Shown: piece after piece, positions 14,843-22,009 of the stretch
Layout: the number at the start of each line of letters is the position of its first letter
Numbering within the stretch: the first letter of the stretch is position 1
NCBI GenBank assembly: GCA_002506105.1
Contig: DAWU01000001.1
Location: 1-24,615 of the forward strand
From: Methanolinea sp. UBA275
GTDB lineage: Archaea > Halobacteriota > Methanomicrobia > Methanomicrobiales > Methanospirillaceae
DNA length: 24,615 bases
Reading direction: 5' to 3'
The notes under the pieces: generated by a model
Told to the model about the DNA's origin: nothing
What the model saw: the letters and a program-made list of their open reading frames with translations, nothing else
Databases searched by the model: none
Translations under genes and position numbers: made by a program

Positions 14843-17377
14843 TCAGTCTTCCAGGAGGAATTGTTCTCCTGTGCTTCCTGTGAGTGTCGGACCGGGAACA
14901 AAGCCCGGGATTTCTTCATCAAGGAGATCAGCAATCTCTCCTCCACACCGGACCCGGTCAAGCACGAGGTCCCTGTTCCGCTGGTAATGCCTAATCATCC
15001 GCGTGACCTGGTGGTAGTCTTTCACTCCGCGTGACTGGAGCCATTGCAGGAACCCGACTCTGTTGTCGAGTTCCGATCTAAGTGAGTCCTTGCTGATTCC
15101 ATAGGTGTCTTTGATCTTGTCGAAGAGATAGGTCCGTCCCTGGAACCGGAACTCGTCCCGGTCGGGGACCCACTTGAACGAGGTGTTCGTGATGAGGTTA
15201 TTGGTATCCCGGTCGAGCTCCAGGACCTCGGTGATGTTGGCAACCCTCCTCGCACTCCGCTCTCCCCGCATGATGTGCATGGGGAAGATGACGGCATCCA
15301 GGTTCGAGAACAGCGCCCTCGGCACGTTCATGGGGTTCGACTCTATCCTGGCGAGCAGTTCGTTGATGGACCCCGCATGGATGGTCCCGAGCGCGGCATG
15401 CCCGACCGCGATGGCCTGGAATAGGGTGAACGCCTCGTCGCCACGGACCTCGCCGACAATGATGAACTCGGGCCGCTGCCGAAGTGCCGCGACAAGGAGG
15501 TCGTAGAGGGAGATGTCACCGGGAGCCCGCCGAGATATCCCAGAGACTCCCGAGAGGTTCGATGCCGAGGACTCCCCGGCCCCGAAACCGGTCCTTGTGA
15601 CCGACTGGATCCAGTTGGGGTGGAGCAGGTTCAGCTCCGCGGTGTCCTCGATAGAGACGATCTTGTACTCGCTCGGGATGAAGCTGCAGAGCACGTTCAG
15701 CATCGTGGTCTTCCCGGTCGCGGTACCCCCGGAGACCAGGATGGACCGTTTATACTCCATCAGGATCCAGAGGTAAGCGAGCTGCTGGGCGTCGATTGTC
15801 CCGTACTCCATCATCTCGATGGGAGAGATCGGGTTTGTACGGAACTTCCTGATGGTGAACGTCGAACCCTTCTTCGTGACCTCGCCCCCGAGCGTCAGGT
15901 TTGCACGGCTGCCGTCCGGGAGGGTCACGTCCCGGATGGGCTGGAGGAGCGAGATGTGTCTTCCCCCGACCTGGGCCAGCCGAAGGACGAAATTGTTCAG
16001 CTCAACCTCAGCGAACCGGACGTTGGTCTGGATCGAGCCGTAGATACGGTGCATCACATACAGGTTAATCCCCGATCCGTTGCAGGAGATGTCCTCGATG
16101 TACTTGTCCTTCATCAGGGTATCCATGTGCGAGAAGCCCAGGTACTTCTTGCAGAGGTGGAAGAACATCCGCTCCTTCTGTGCATCGGTCGCGGTGATCC
16201 CAAAGATGGTGATGATGGAGAGGAACCGGTCTTTTAAATAGCCGACACGGTCCCCGCCGGCGATCAGGTCCAGGTTCGTCGAGATCATCTTCTCGAAGCC
16301 CTTCTCTACGATCGAGAGTGCGAAGATCTCGTCATCCGAGAGCGGCGGCTCCCGGACCTCGTAGCGGAGCGCCCCCTCGTCATTGTGGTACCCGATGTGC
16401 ACGTACTGGAACGGGTCATTCACCGGGTAGGTGACGTTCACATCCCGGAGTGCCCCTTCGAGCGAGGGCTCGTCCAGCGGACCGACGATGAACGGGAGGG
16501 AGATCATCTCGCCCTTCACCTTCTTCGAGAAGATCCCGGCGATGCCGGACAGGAACCCGGGTTTCTTTCCGTTCGACGGGACGGATACGGGGATGGATGA
16601 ACCGTTCCCGTTTCGTTTCCCGAAACCAATGGAGAGACCACGCGGGTCGGGTGAAAGGGCGATGTTGCCATCGTCGAGAAGGAGACCGCCCGGTTCATGG
16701 GTATGAGAAATACCGGGCAGCCCGCCAGCGTCCCCATCCAGGAGATCGTCATCGTCCAGGAGGATGTTGCCCGGCTCTCCTGCACCGGTCATCGATTGCC
16801 GGGAAGTGGCTGATGAGCCGGGGCCTGCTCCCGATCGCGAAACTCCCGCCTTCCCTGGCAGGCCGGTGCGTGGACTCCCCGCTCTTTTTTTCTGTCCTCT
16901 CTTCCCCTCAAGTGCTGGGGCATGATCATCATCCCGCAGTTCTTCGCCAGGGGGCACGATAGTTCCCTTTCCTGCAATCTCTTCACGGATTAACGGTATA
17001 AGCGGGTCATCCTCAGGGAGCGTATGGTCAATGGCGGTTGTGCCTTCCTGACCGGGAGGTGTTTTCCCTGACTGCCAGGGTTCCTGAGAATCATGTTCCA
17101 GGAGGTCCTCTTCATGGAGTGGAGCACCGGCCCTGACCGGCCGAGTCCCCAGGTAGTGTTTCACACCCGGTTCCCTCCCCTCCGCTCCCGGCGAATTCCC
17201 TTCCTTCTTCGAATACAGGAGTTTCTTCCGCTGACCGGATCTTGTCCTTTCAGTCCGCGAGGCTTGCTTCGAGGGGCGTGTTTTCACGTTTCCGCGGCCA
17301 TCTCCCTCGTCTTCGAGGAGATCGTCGTAAGGAATGTCGCTCTGTGTATCCGCTCTCATACCTGGTTCATGTGACAT
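14843..17377 (-). CDS. Archaeal pilus/secretion ATPase (GspE/TadA/VirB11 family) with long acidic N-terminal extension
   Basis: An 844-residue hexameric-type ATPase of the type II/IV secretion family, which powers pilus or archaellum-like filament assembly at the inner face of the membrane. The core runs from about 295 to 830: Walker A GGTATGKTT with Lys556, RTGFGAGE-containing loop, and Walker B FIIVGEVRG near 636-644, followed by the His-box region AIAVGHAALGTIHAG. The first ~290 residues are not part of the family core: low-complexity, Gly/Pro/charged, with repeated acidic-leucine motifs (DDLLEDE 18-24, EEDLLEHD 89-96, EDDPLIPL 122-129, DDDDLLDGD 208-216, LLLDDGN 232-238). GGAGGA lies eight bases before the ATG. 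No TadC/ArlJ-type membrane platform gene is adjacent. The substrate is probably the nearby pilin-like proteins. Confidence 0.92.
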   Translation of the reverse strand: MSHEPGMRADTQSDIPYDDLLEDEGDGRGNVKTRPSKQASRTERTRSGQRKKLLYSKKEGNSPGAEGREPGVKHYLGTRPVRAGAPLHEEDLLEHDSQEPWQSGKTPPGQEGTTAIDHTLPEDDPLIPLIREEIAGKGTIVPPGEELRDDDHAPALEGKRGQKKRAGSPRTGLPGKAGVSRSGAGPGSSATSRQSMTGAGEPGNILLDDDDLLDGDAGGLPGISHTHEPGGLLLDDGNIALSPDPRGLSIGFGKRNGNGSSIPVSVPSNGKKPGFLSGIAGIFSKKVKGEMISLPFIVGPLDEPSLEGALRDVNVTYPVNDPFQYVHIGYHNDEGALRYEVREPPLSDDEIFALSIVEKGFEKMISTNLDLIAGGDRVGYLKDRFLSIITIFGITATDAQKERMFFHLCKKYLGFSHMDTLMKDKYIEDISCNGSGINLYVMHRIYGSIQTNVRFAEVELNNFVLRLAQVGGRHISLLQPIRDVTLPDGSRANLTLGGEVTKKGSTFTIRKFRTNPISPIEMMEYGTIDAQQLAYLWILMEYKRSILVSGGTATGKTTMLNVLCSFIPSEYKIVSIEDTAELNLLHPNWIQSVTRTGFGAGESSASNLSGVSGISRRAPGDISLYDLLVAALRQRPEFIIVGEVRGDEAFTLFQAIAVGHAALGTIHAGSINELLARIESNPMNVPRALFSNLDAVIFPMHIMRGERSARRVANITEVLELDRDTNNLITNTSFKWVPDRDEFRFQGRTYLFDKIKDTYGISKDSLRSELDNRVGFLQWLQSRGVKDYHQVTRMIRHYQRNRDLVLDRVRCGGEIADLLDEEIPGFVPGPTLTGSTGEQFLLED

Positions 17378-17674
17378 CGTCGATTCCTCCAGTGATTTTT
17401 ATTAACTTTGGCGCCCTTTGCCGACCTGCCCCCGCTCTTTCGATACGCATTCCCTCTACCTGCATTGTCATTCAGGCCTCCATCTTCCTGGACAATTTTT
17501 TCTTGCTGACGGAATCTCTCCTGCCCTTCCTGCATTTCACCGTGGCACCATCCTGCTGGGGCTCATCCTTCCGATCGGACCGCCGCTTCCGTATCACCAG
17601 GTCGCACCACCAACGGTGCCGGAGGCTTGCAGAGAACGGCAGGTTCCTCCGCTCGTGGTCGGGCCTCCCGCGGC
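17378..17674. other. Intergenic region between pstA2 and the pilus ATPase
   Basis: About 300 bases holding the ATPase ribosome-binding site (GGAGG at 17387-17391, minus strand) and the AT-rich TTAATAAAAATC next to it (17392-17404). The remainder, up to the pstA2 stop, shows no convincing gene. Confidence 0.5.
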
Positions 17675-19198
17675 TCATGGCCCCTCCCACGGGTCTGACG
17701 TGACGCCGGCGATCGTGTTCTCCAGCCGGTTCCGGGTCATCCGCCGCCAGGGCTCGTCCGGGGGGACTTCAGGGATGCAGGGGGCCGGGTCTTCTTCGAG
17801 AAGGACGGGCTCTGGCATGAAGGCCCGTTCGAGCTCGTCAAGGGCTGATTCGGTATCCCCGCCTGTTTCCGAGAGGAGGGAGGGTTCATCCTCGAAGAGG
17901 GGGTCGTCATCGGGCAGCACCACCAGGCGCAGCTCTTCCATGGGGTCAAGGGCGAAGTCGGCCGGGTTGTCATGGAGGGCGGGACTTTCGCCTGAGATCA
18001 CAAGGGTATCGTTATCGGATGAAACAAGCGATTCCGTAATGCCAACTCCTGCCACAGGACTCACCTGCAGCCCGGCCGAGAGCGTCTCCTTCCAGTCGGG
18101 CTCGGACGTGGGGAGGATGGGGGCCGGGGTGATCGGGGGTGTCGCAGGTCGTTTTGATGGGATCGTTGATTCTGTTTCTGCCCCCGAGAGTTCCGCAGTG
18201 GCGCACGCGGGGACGGGGATAGGTTTTGTGCGGGAGAAGCGGCCGCCCCCGTTGAAGAGGGTGCGTTTAATGGATGAGATGAGGGGGGATGGGGATTTGA
18301 TCCCCCCCATACTAAAGTGAAGTACTACCTTGGCTAGGAAATTGATGAGGAGAACCATACAAATGAGAATGAATGCGGCTGCAAAACCATTGGACATGGG
18401 AATGACATTTGAATTTTCATATGCGTGATATACTGAATAGGGTAACGTACCAATAAGATCCTGTAGGGGGTAGATTTTAATTCCTGCAAAAAGTTTATCG
18501 CTGTGTTTAATTGCGAATTCCGGCATGAATTGGGTGTATCCTGCAGTCAGAATGATAACAGCAGATTCCTCGGCTGCTCGTCCAAATCCAAGGATAATGC
18601 CAGTAAGGATTCCAGACACTGCGGTAGGCAAGGTGATCTGCCGGACTGTCTGCCATTTCGTTGCTCCCAAAGCATAACTTCCTTCTTCAAGATCGAATGG
18701 CACGGTGTATATCGCATTTTCCATAGCCCGTTCGATCACGGGCATAATCAGGATTGAGAGTGCGATCGAGCCTGCAATTAGCGAATATCCCCCTGTGAAT
18801 GGTCTGAGATAATACACGAGCACAAGGAGACCAAAGATACCGATTACAATCGATGGGGTGCCCGACAGTATCTCGATAAAAAACCGCAGCAAACGGGTAA
18901 TCCAGCTATCAGTGGCATACTTCTGAAGGTATATCGCCGTTCCAAGAGCCAGTGGGATTGCGAGAAGCGTCGCAATCAGGGAAATTATTACAGAACCCCA
19001 GATAGCATTAGCAATTCCCATTCCAATATGAGGCGTCTCTGATTCAGGGGTAGTGATAAAATACCATGTCAGGGAGGGGATCGCCTGCAAGGTGATTTCA
19101 GAAAGGATCATAAAGAGAAGAAGGCAGGTGATCAGAGCTGCGCCTGCACATACTGCCAAGAAAAATGTCTCTTCGATTTTTTGAAACTTTATATTCAT
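17675..19198 (-). CDS. pstA: Phosphate permease PstA with long C-terminal acidic tail (second set)
   Basis: A 507-residue protein; PstA is normally about 280-300. Residues 1-312 are a standard PstA permease: IEILSGTPSIVIGIFG (108-123), the EAA loop LEEGSYALGATKWQTV (170-185) and GRAAEESAVIIL (206-217), where the usual GRAAGETAP glycine is replaced by E. From about residue 313 a soluble tail rich in Pro, Ser, Asp and Glu begins (TPPITPAPILPTSEPDW, then LPDDDPLFEDE at 428-438, and PVLLEEDPAP). The tail carries no recognised domain but resembles the N-terminal extension of the neighbouring pilus ATPase. Base composition rises sharply where the tail starts (22/60 G+C at 18361-18420 against 38/60 at 17881-17940). 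Its ATG overlaps the pstC2 stop by four bases. Confidence 0.9.
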   Translation of the reverse strand: MNIKFQKIEETFFLAVCAGAALITCLLLFMILSEITLQAIPSLTWYFITTPESETPHIGMGIANAIWGSVIISLIATLLAIPLALGTAIYLQKYATDSWITRLLRFFIEILSGTPSIVIGIFGLLVLVYYLRPFTGGYSLIAGSIALSILIMPVIERAMENAIYTVPFDLEEGSYALGATKWQTVRQITLPTAVSGILTGIILGFGRAAEESAVIILTAGYTQFMPEFAIKHSDKLFAGIKIYPLQDLIGTLPYSVYHAYENSNVIPMSNGFAAAFILICMVLLINFLAKVVLHFSMGGIKSPSPLISSIKRTLFNGGGRFSRTKPIPVPACATAELSGAETESTIPSKRPATPPITPAPILPTSEPDWKETLSAGLQVSPVAGVGITESLVSSDNDTLVISGESPALHDNPADFALDPMEELRLVVLPDDDPLFEDEPSLLSETGGDTESALDELERAFMPEPVLLEEDPAPCIPEVPPDEPWRRMTRNRLENTIAGVTSDPWEGP

Positions 19199-20109
19199 TT
19201 CATCCTCTTCGCAGCCCCAGCACTTATCGCACGAACAATTCCGACAAAACCCATTTCAATGAGAAATAAAACAACAGCTATGCCAAAAAGAGCCGAACGA
19301 GGTTCAGGCTGGGCGAAATAATATCCAATATCACAAAATATCTTCGAAGTCATTGCAAAGCCTGTATCGAATATGGATACAGGGATATGCTGGGAGCATC
19401 CGATGACCATTACAACGGCCATAGTCTCTCCCATAGCACGCATCATGCCGAGAACAACTCCAGTTACAATCCCAGGAAGCGCTGCGGGGATTACCACTTT
19501 TTTAATAGTCTGCCACTTCGTTGCCCCGACCGCAAGTGATGCTTCCCGGTAGCTGTCAGGGATCGAGCGTATTGATTCCTGGGATACTGCCGCAATGGTC
19601 GGCAGAACCATTATGGCTAATATTGTTGCTCCAAGCAAAATGCCTAAACCACTACCAGGATCGGGGTCATGAAAGGCCGGGATGAATCCAAGGGTGCTGC
19701 TGAGTGCAGGTTTAATAGTATTGCGGAAGATTCGCTCTAATACAAAAAAACCAAAAATGCCGTATACCACCGAGGGTATACCCACGAGGAGATCAATTAA
19801 AGGCCGGACTATCTTTTCAAGCGATGCCGGTGCCCATTCCGCCAGGAAGATCGCAGTGAAGACGGCGAGAGGGATTGCGAGTGCCATGGTCACCACGGTC
19901 AGGAGAACCGTTCCGAGAATAAAGACCAGAATACCATACTGGTGAGTGTCATAGTTCCATATGGTCCCAGTCACAAAGGAGATTCCCTCTTTTTGCAGTA
20001 CGGGGGCAGCGGTCAGTAAGATAAAGCCAAAGACGAGAAGAACAACTGTTGCGGTGATGCACCCACACCCCAGAAATACATATTTTGGGGCATCAATCTT
20101 TCCGGGCAT
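19195..20109 (-). CDS. pstC: Phosphate permease PstC (second set)
   Basis: A 304-residue PstC with about six membrane helices. Motifs: LIDLLVGIPSVVYGIFGFFV (104-123), the EAA loop YREASLAVGATKWQTIKK (187-204) and MRAMGETMAVVMVIG. An unusual CGC motif (CGCIT, residues 15-19) lies in the first helix. It follows pstS2 after 28 bases and overlaps pstA2 by ATGA, forming a pstS-pstC-pstA operon with no pstB. Unlike module A the two permeases are separate proteins. Confidence 0.95.
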   Translation of the reverse strand: MPGKIDAPKYVFLGCGCITATVVLLVFGFILLTAAPVLQKEGISFVTGTIWNYDTHQYGILVFILGTVLLTVVTMALAIPLAVFTAIFLAEWAPASLEKIVRPLIDLLVGIPSVVYGIFGFFVLERIFRNTIKPALSSTLGFIPAFHDPDPGSGLGILLGATILAIMVLPTIAAVSQESIRSIPDSYREASLAVGATKWQTIKKVVIPAALPGIVTGVVLGMMRAMGETMAVVMVIGCSQHIPVSIFDTGFAMTSKIFCDIGYYFAQPEPRSALFGIAVVLFLIEMGFVGIVRAISAGAAKRMK

Positions 20110-20137
20110 GGAAAAAAAGATTTTGGTGATTTTTCGC

Positions 20138-21142
20138 TTACGCGAATTCGGTTATTCCGAACATACCAGCAGCTTTGAAGTCCTCAAGCGAACCGGGCGA
20201 CTGACAGAAGGTGATATAGTTCTTGACGACTGAAGACGGTGTGCCCTTGATGATGTAGTTCAGCGGACGAACAAGTCCCTGGGGGTAGTTGTTTTGCTGA
20301 GCGGCTTTTGCCTTCTCATCCTTGAGTGCCGCCAGGATGTTTGTCCTGTCTACTGGTTTACTTCCATCAACATTGCCATCGGCAACTCCAATGATTTTAA
20401 TACCCGGAACTGTTGCACCAGTACTGTCAACAGCATACCCAAAGTCAACGAAACCGAGCTTGTATTGGGTTGTGGCAGCTTTGACCGCTGCAAGCATGCC
20501 GGCATTACCGAGCTGACCAGTACAATTTGTTATTCCATTCATAGCAGAGTCGCTGCCAAGGAGATACTTGGAGACGGTATCTTCGGTACCCGAGGACTCA
20601 CTGCGCTGGTATCTGTCGTCAATTCCAGAAAGATTAGATGTAAATGTTTTACTCTGGTATGCGGCTTTTAAATCATCCTTAGTTGCAGTGGTAACGGATG
20701 TTGCTTTATCTGAAGTAATGAAGACAACTGCGCTTCCACCGATCTGGTAGGTGTTAAGATCGGGGTATGAGGTCTTCTCTGCATCGTTCAATGCACGTGA
20801 TGCAGCACCAATGTCAACAATCCCCATGCCAGCAGAAGAGACGCCTGCTCCGGAACCTCCGCCCTGAACGGTGATCTTAAGTCCGGGGTGCTCTTTCATG
20901 TAGGACTTGGCAAGCTCTTCTGAGACGGGCTGGACAGTGGTAGAACCGGCAATGAGGATCTCGGTCTGGGCTGCAGCACCGGCACCCTCAGCATTTGCTT
21001 CCTTCGACACATCGGTTGAAAAGGTACCCACAAGGGTACCGACGGCCACCGCCCCGATGACGGCGACCACGATCAGCACGAGGGTCGCGACGATCGGCGA
21101 CACGGCGTGCTCGTTCTCTTTCATTTTCCTGATTGCGTTCAC
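20138..21142 (-). CDS. pstS: PstS-type phosphate-binding protein with pilin-like N-terminus (second set)
   Basis: A 334-residue substrate-binding protein of the PstS family: AGSTTVQPVSEELA (65-78), VQGGGSGAGV and ESSGTEDTV are the phosphate-site loops. Instead of a lipobox it begins MNAIRKMKENEHAVSPIVAT, then a hydrophobic helix up to about residue 40, the signature of archaeal DUF1628/type IV pilin-like (class III) signal sequences with the VSPI motif. It would therefore be cut by the prepilin peptidase or remain as an N-terminal membrane anchor, not lipidated. The GTG start at 21142 has AGGTGA six bases upstream and overlaps the stop of a short upstream ORF (GTGA). It heads the pstS2-pstC2-pstA2 operon. 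Confidence 0.93.
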   Translation of the reverse strand: MNAIRKMKENEHAVSPIVATLVLIVVAVIGAVAVGTLVGTFSTDVSKEANAEGAGAAAQTEILIAGSTTVQPVSEELAKSYMKEHPGLKITVQGGGSGAGVSSAGMGIVDIGAASRALNDAEKTSYPDLNTYQIGGSAVVFITSDKATSVTTATKDDLKAAYQSKTFTSNLSGIDDRYQRSESSGTEDTVSKYLLGSDSAMNGITNCTGQLGNAGMLAAVKAATTQYKLGFVDFGYAVDSTGATVPGIKIIGVADGNVDGSKPVDRTNILAALKDEKAKAAQQNNYPQGLVRPLNYIIKGTPSSVVKNYITFCQSPGSLEDFKAAGMFGITEFA

Positions 21143-21234
21143 GCGAATTCACCTGGTTTTTTGTTGCTTGTGTGAGTTCTGGATTTGGGTAGGAGGCGAT
21201 CGGTGAAAGTCATCCATCCCCCGTGGGCTGTCAT
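21139..21234 (-). CDS. Possible short upstream ORF in the pstS2 leader
   Basis: A 31-codon frame (starts MTAHGGWMTFTDRL, ends KKPGEFA) inside the roughly 100-base pstS2 leader, with GGTGA just before its ATG. Its stop TGA overlaps the pstS2 GTG start as GTGA. No homology is recognised. It could couple or control pstS2 translation, or be chance. Confidence 0.3.
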   Translation of the reverse strand: MTAHGGWMTFTDRLLPKSRTHTSNKKPGEFA

Positions 21235-21330
21235 CTTCACCACATCAGAATACGCTTAAACAATATATATTTCTTGCGTTTTATCAATAGATAAACCCAG
21301 CTTGACTAGAGAGAACTATAGATATCTCCA
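21235..21330 (-). promoter_or_regulatory. pstS2 promoter region
   Basis: On the minus strand AAATATATATTG (21261-21272) is a strong TATA candidate about 120 bases before the pstS2 start, implying a leader of roughly 95 bases, in contrast to the nearly leaderless pstS1. CTATAG lies upstream at 21316-21321. Confidence 0.5.
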
Positions 21331-21473
21331 TATCTCCAGGTTTATAAGCAGAGGTCCTGACCGCCGGAGTCGGGGCCTGGTTGGGAGTACTATTCTTGTC
21401 CGGATATCGGAGAGCGTGCGTGGCATCGGGTTGACAGGTGTGTGGAATGCGGAACCGTCCTGGTCTCCGGTGG

Positions 21474-21833
21474 TCACTCGACCGGGGTGAAGTTCCCGTG
21501 GCGGCCCCGGCACCTGACCGCCACGAGGATAGTGTATGCATATACGATGAGGAATATTCCCAGAATAAGCTGTGAAACCTGTGCCGACATCTGATACCTC
21601 GAAACGCTGCAATACGTTCCAAGAACAAGGAGCATCATCCCCGCCATCCCGGATACCAACCTGAACTCGCGGGAGAATGATGCACAATATGCAGAAAGAG
21701 AGTGAATGTGCTCACAAAACGAATGCTCTTCTCTGTGTGGAGCTGGCACATCTGCGACCATCCGGTCCTCACCACGGTTGATCGATGGTGGATTGGCGGG
21801 TCCAATGGATCCGGTGATTTCCGGGCGTTGCAT
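21474..21833 (-). CDS. Hypothetical small membrane protein
   Basis: A 119-residue protein of no recognised family. The first half is soluble and rich in His, Ser and Pro; the second half has two hydrophobic helices at about 60-78 (GMAGMMLLVLGTYCSV) and 87-104 (QLILGIFLIVYAYTILVA), ending with the basic RCRGRHGN. GGTGATC lies seven bases before the ATG, a full Shine-Dalgarno, and a TATA-like element is about 35 bases upstream. It is upstream of pstS2 on the same strand but 330 bases away, with its own promoter. Confidence 0.6.
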   Translation of the reverse strand: MQRPEITGSIGPANPPSINRGEDRMVADVPAPHREEHSFCEHIHSLSAYCASFSREFRLVSGMAGMMLLVLGTYCSVSRYQMSAQVSQLILGIFLIVYAYTILVAVRCRGRHGNFTPVE

Positions 21834-21915
21834 GATGACCGATCACCCATCGTTCCCGGCAGGATATAGTAATTAGTACGGTGGAGTATAGAGGGAACAG
21901 AGAGATATAGAGGGG
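21834..21915 (-). promoter_or_regulatory. Promoter region with paired CTCTATA boxes
   Basis: On the minus strand: GGTGATC ribosome site (21841-21847), a TATA-like AATTACTATATC (21863-21874), and two CTCTATA copies (21887-21893 and 21906-21912) exactly 19 bases apart, the same spacing as the pair at 8321/8340. The arrangement, boxes directly upstream of TATA, is that of an activator site. Confidence 0.55.
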
Positions 21916-22009
21916 CGGAACCGATCCAACCTGACCTTACATTAAAATTCAAAAATTTTGGTATTATACACTCCCCTTTGGATGAAAAAGATGGTCATTT
22001 CTTAAGTTT

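Noticed and set aside
15620..16237. Long plus-strand frame opposite the ATPase gene
   Set aside because: Antisense shadow of the conserved ATPase core; no recognisable family and no ribosome site.
17418..18320. 300-codon plus-strand frame opposite the PstA2 tail
   Set aside because: Ser/Gly/Arg-rich shadow of a GC-rich low-complexity tail. The minus-strand frame continues the PstA protein without a stop, so it is the better reading, though the tail itself is unusual.
8321..21912. CTCTATA copies considered as a CRISPR or mobile-element repeat
   Set aside because: The shared unit is only 7-12 bases, spacing between regions is irregular, and copies sit beside promoters; regulatory sites explain them better.
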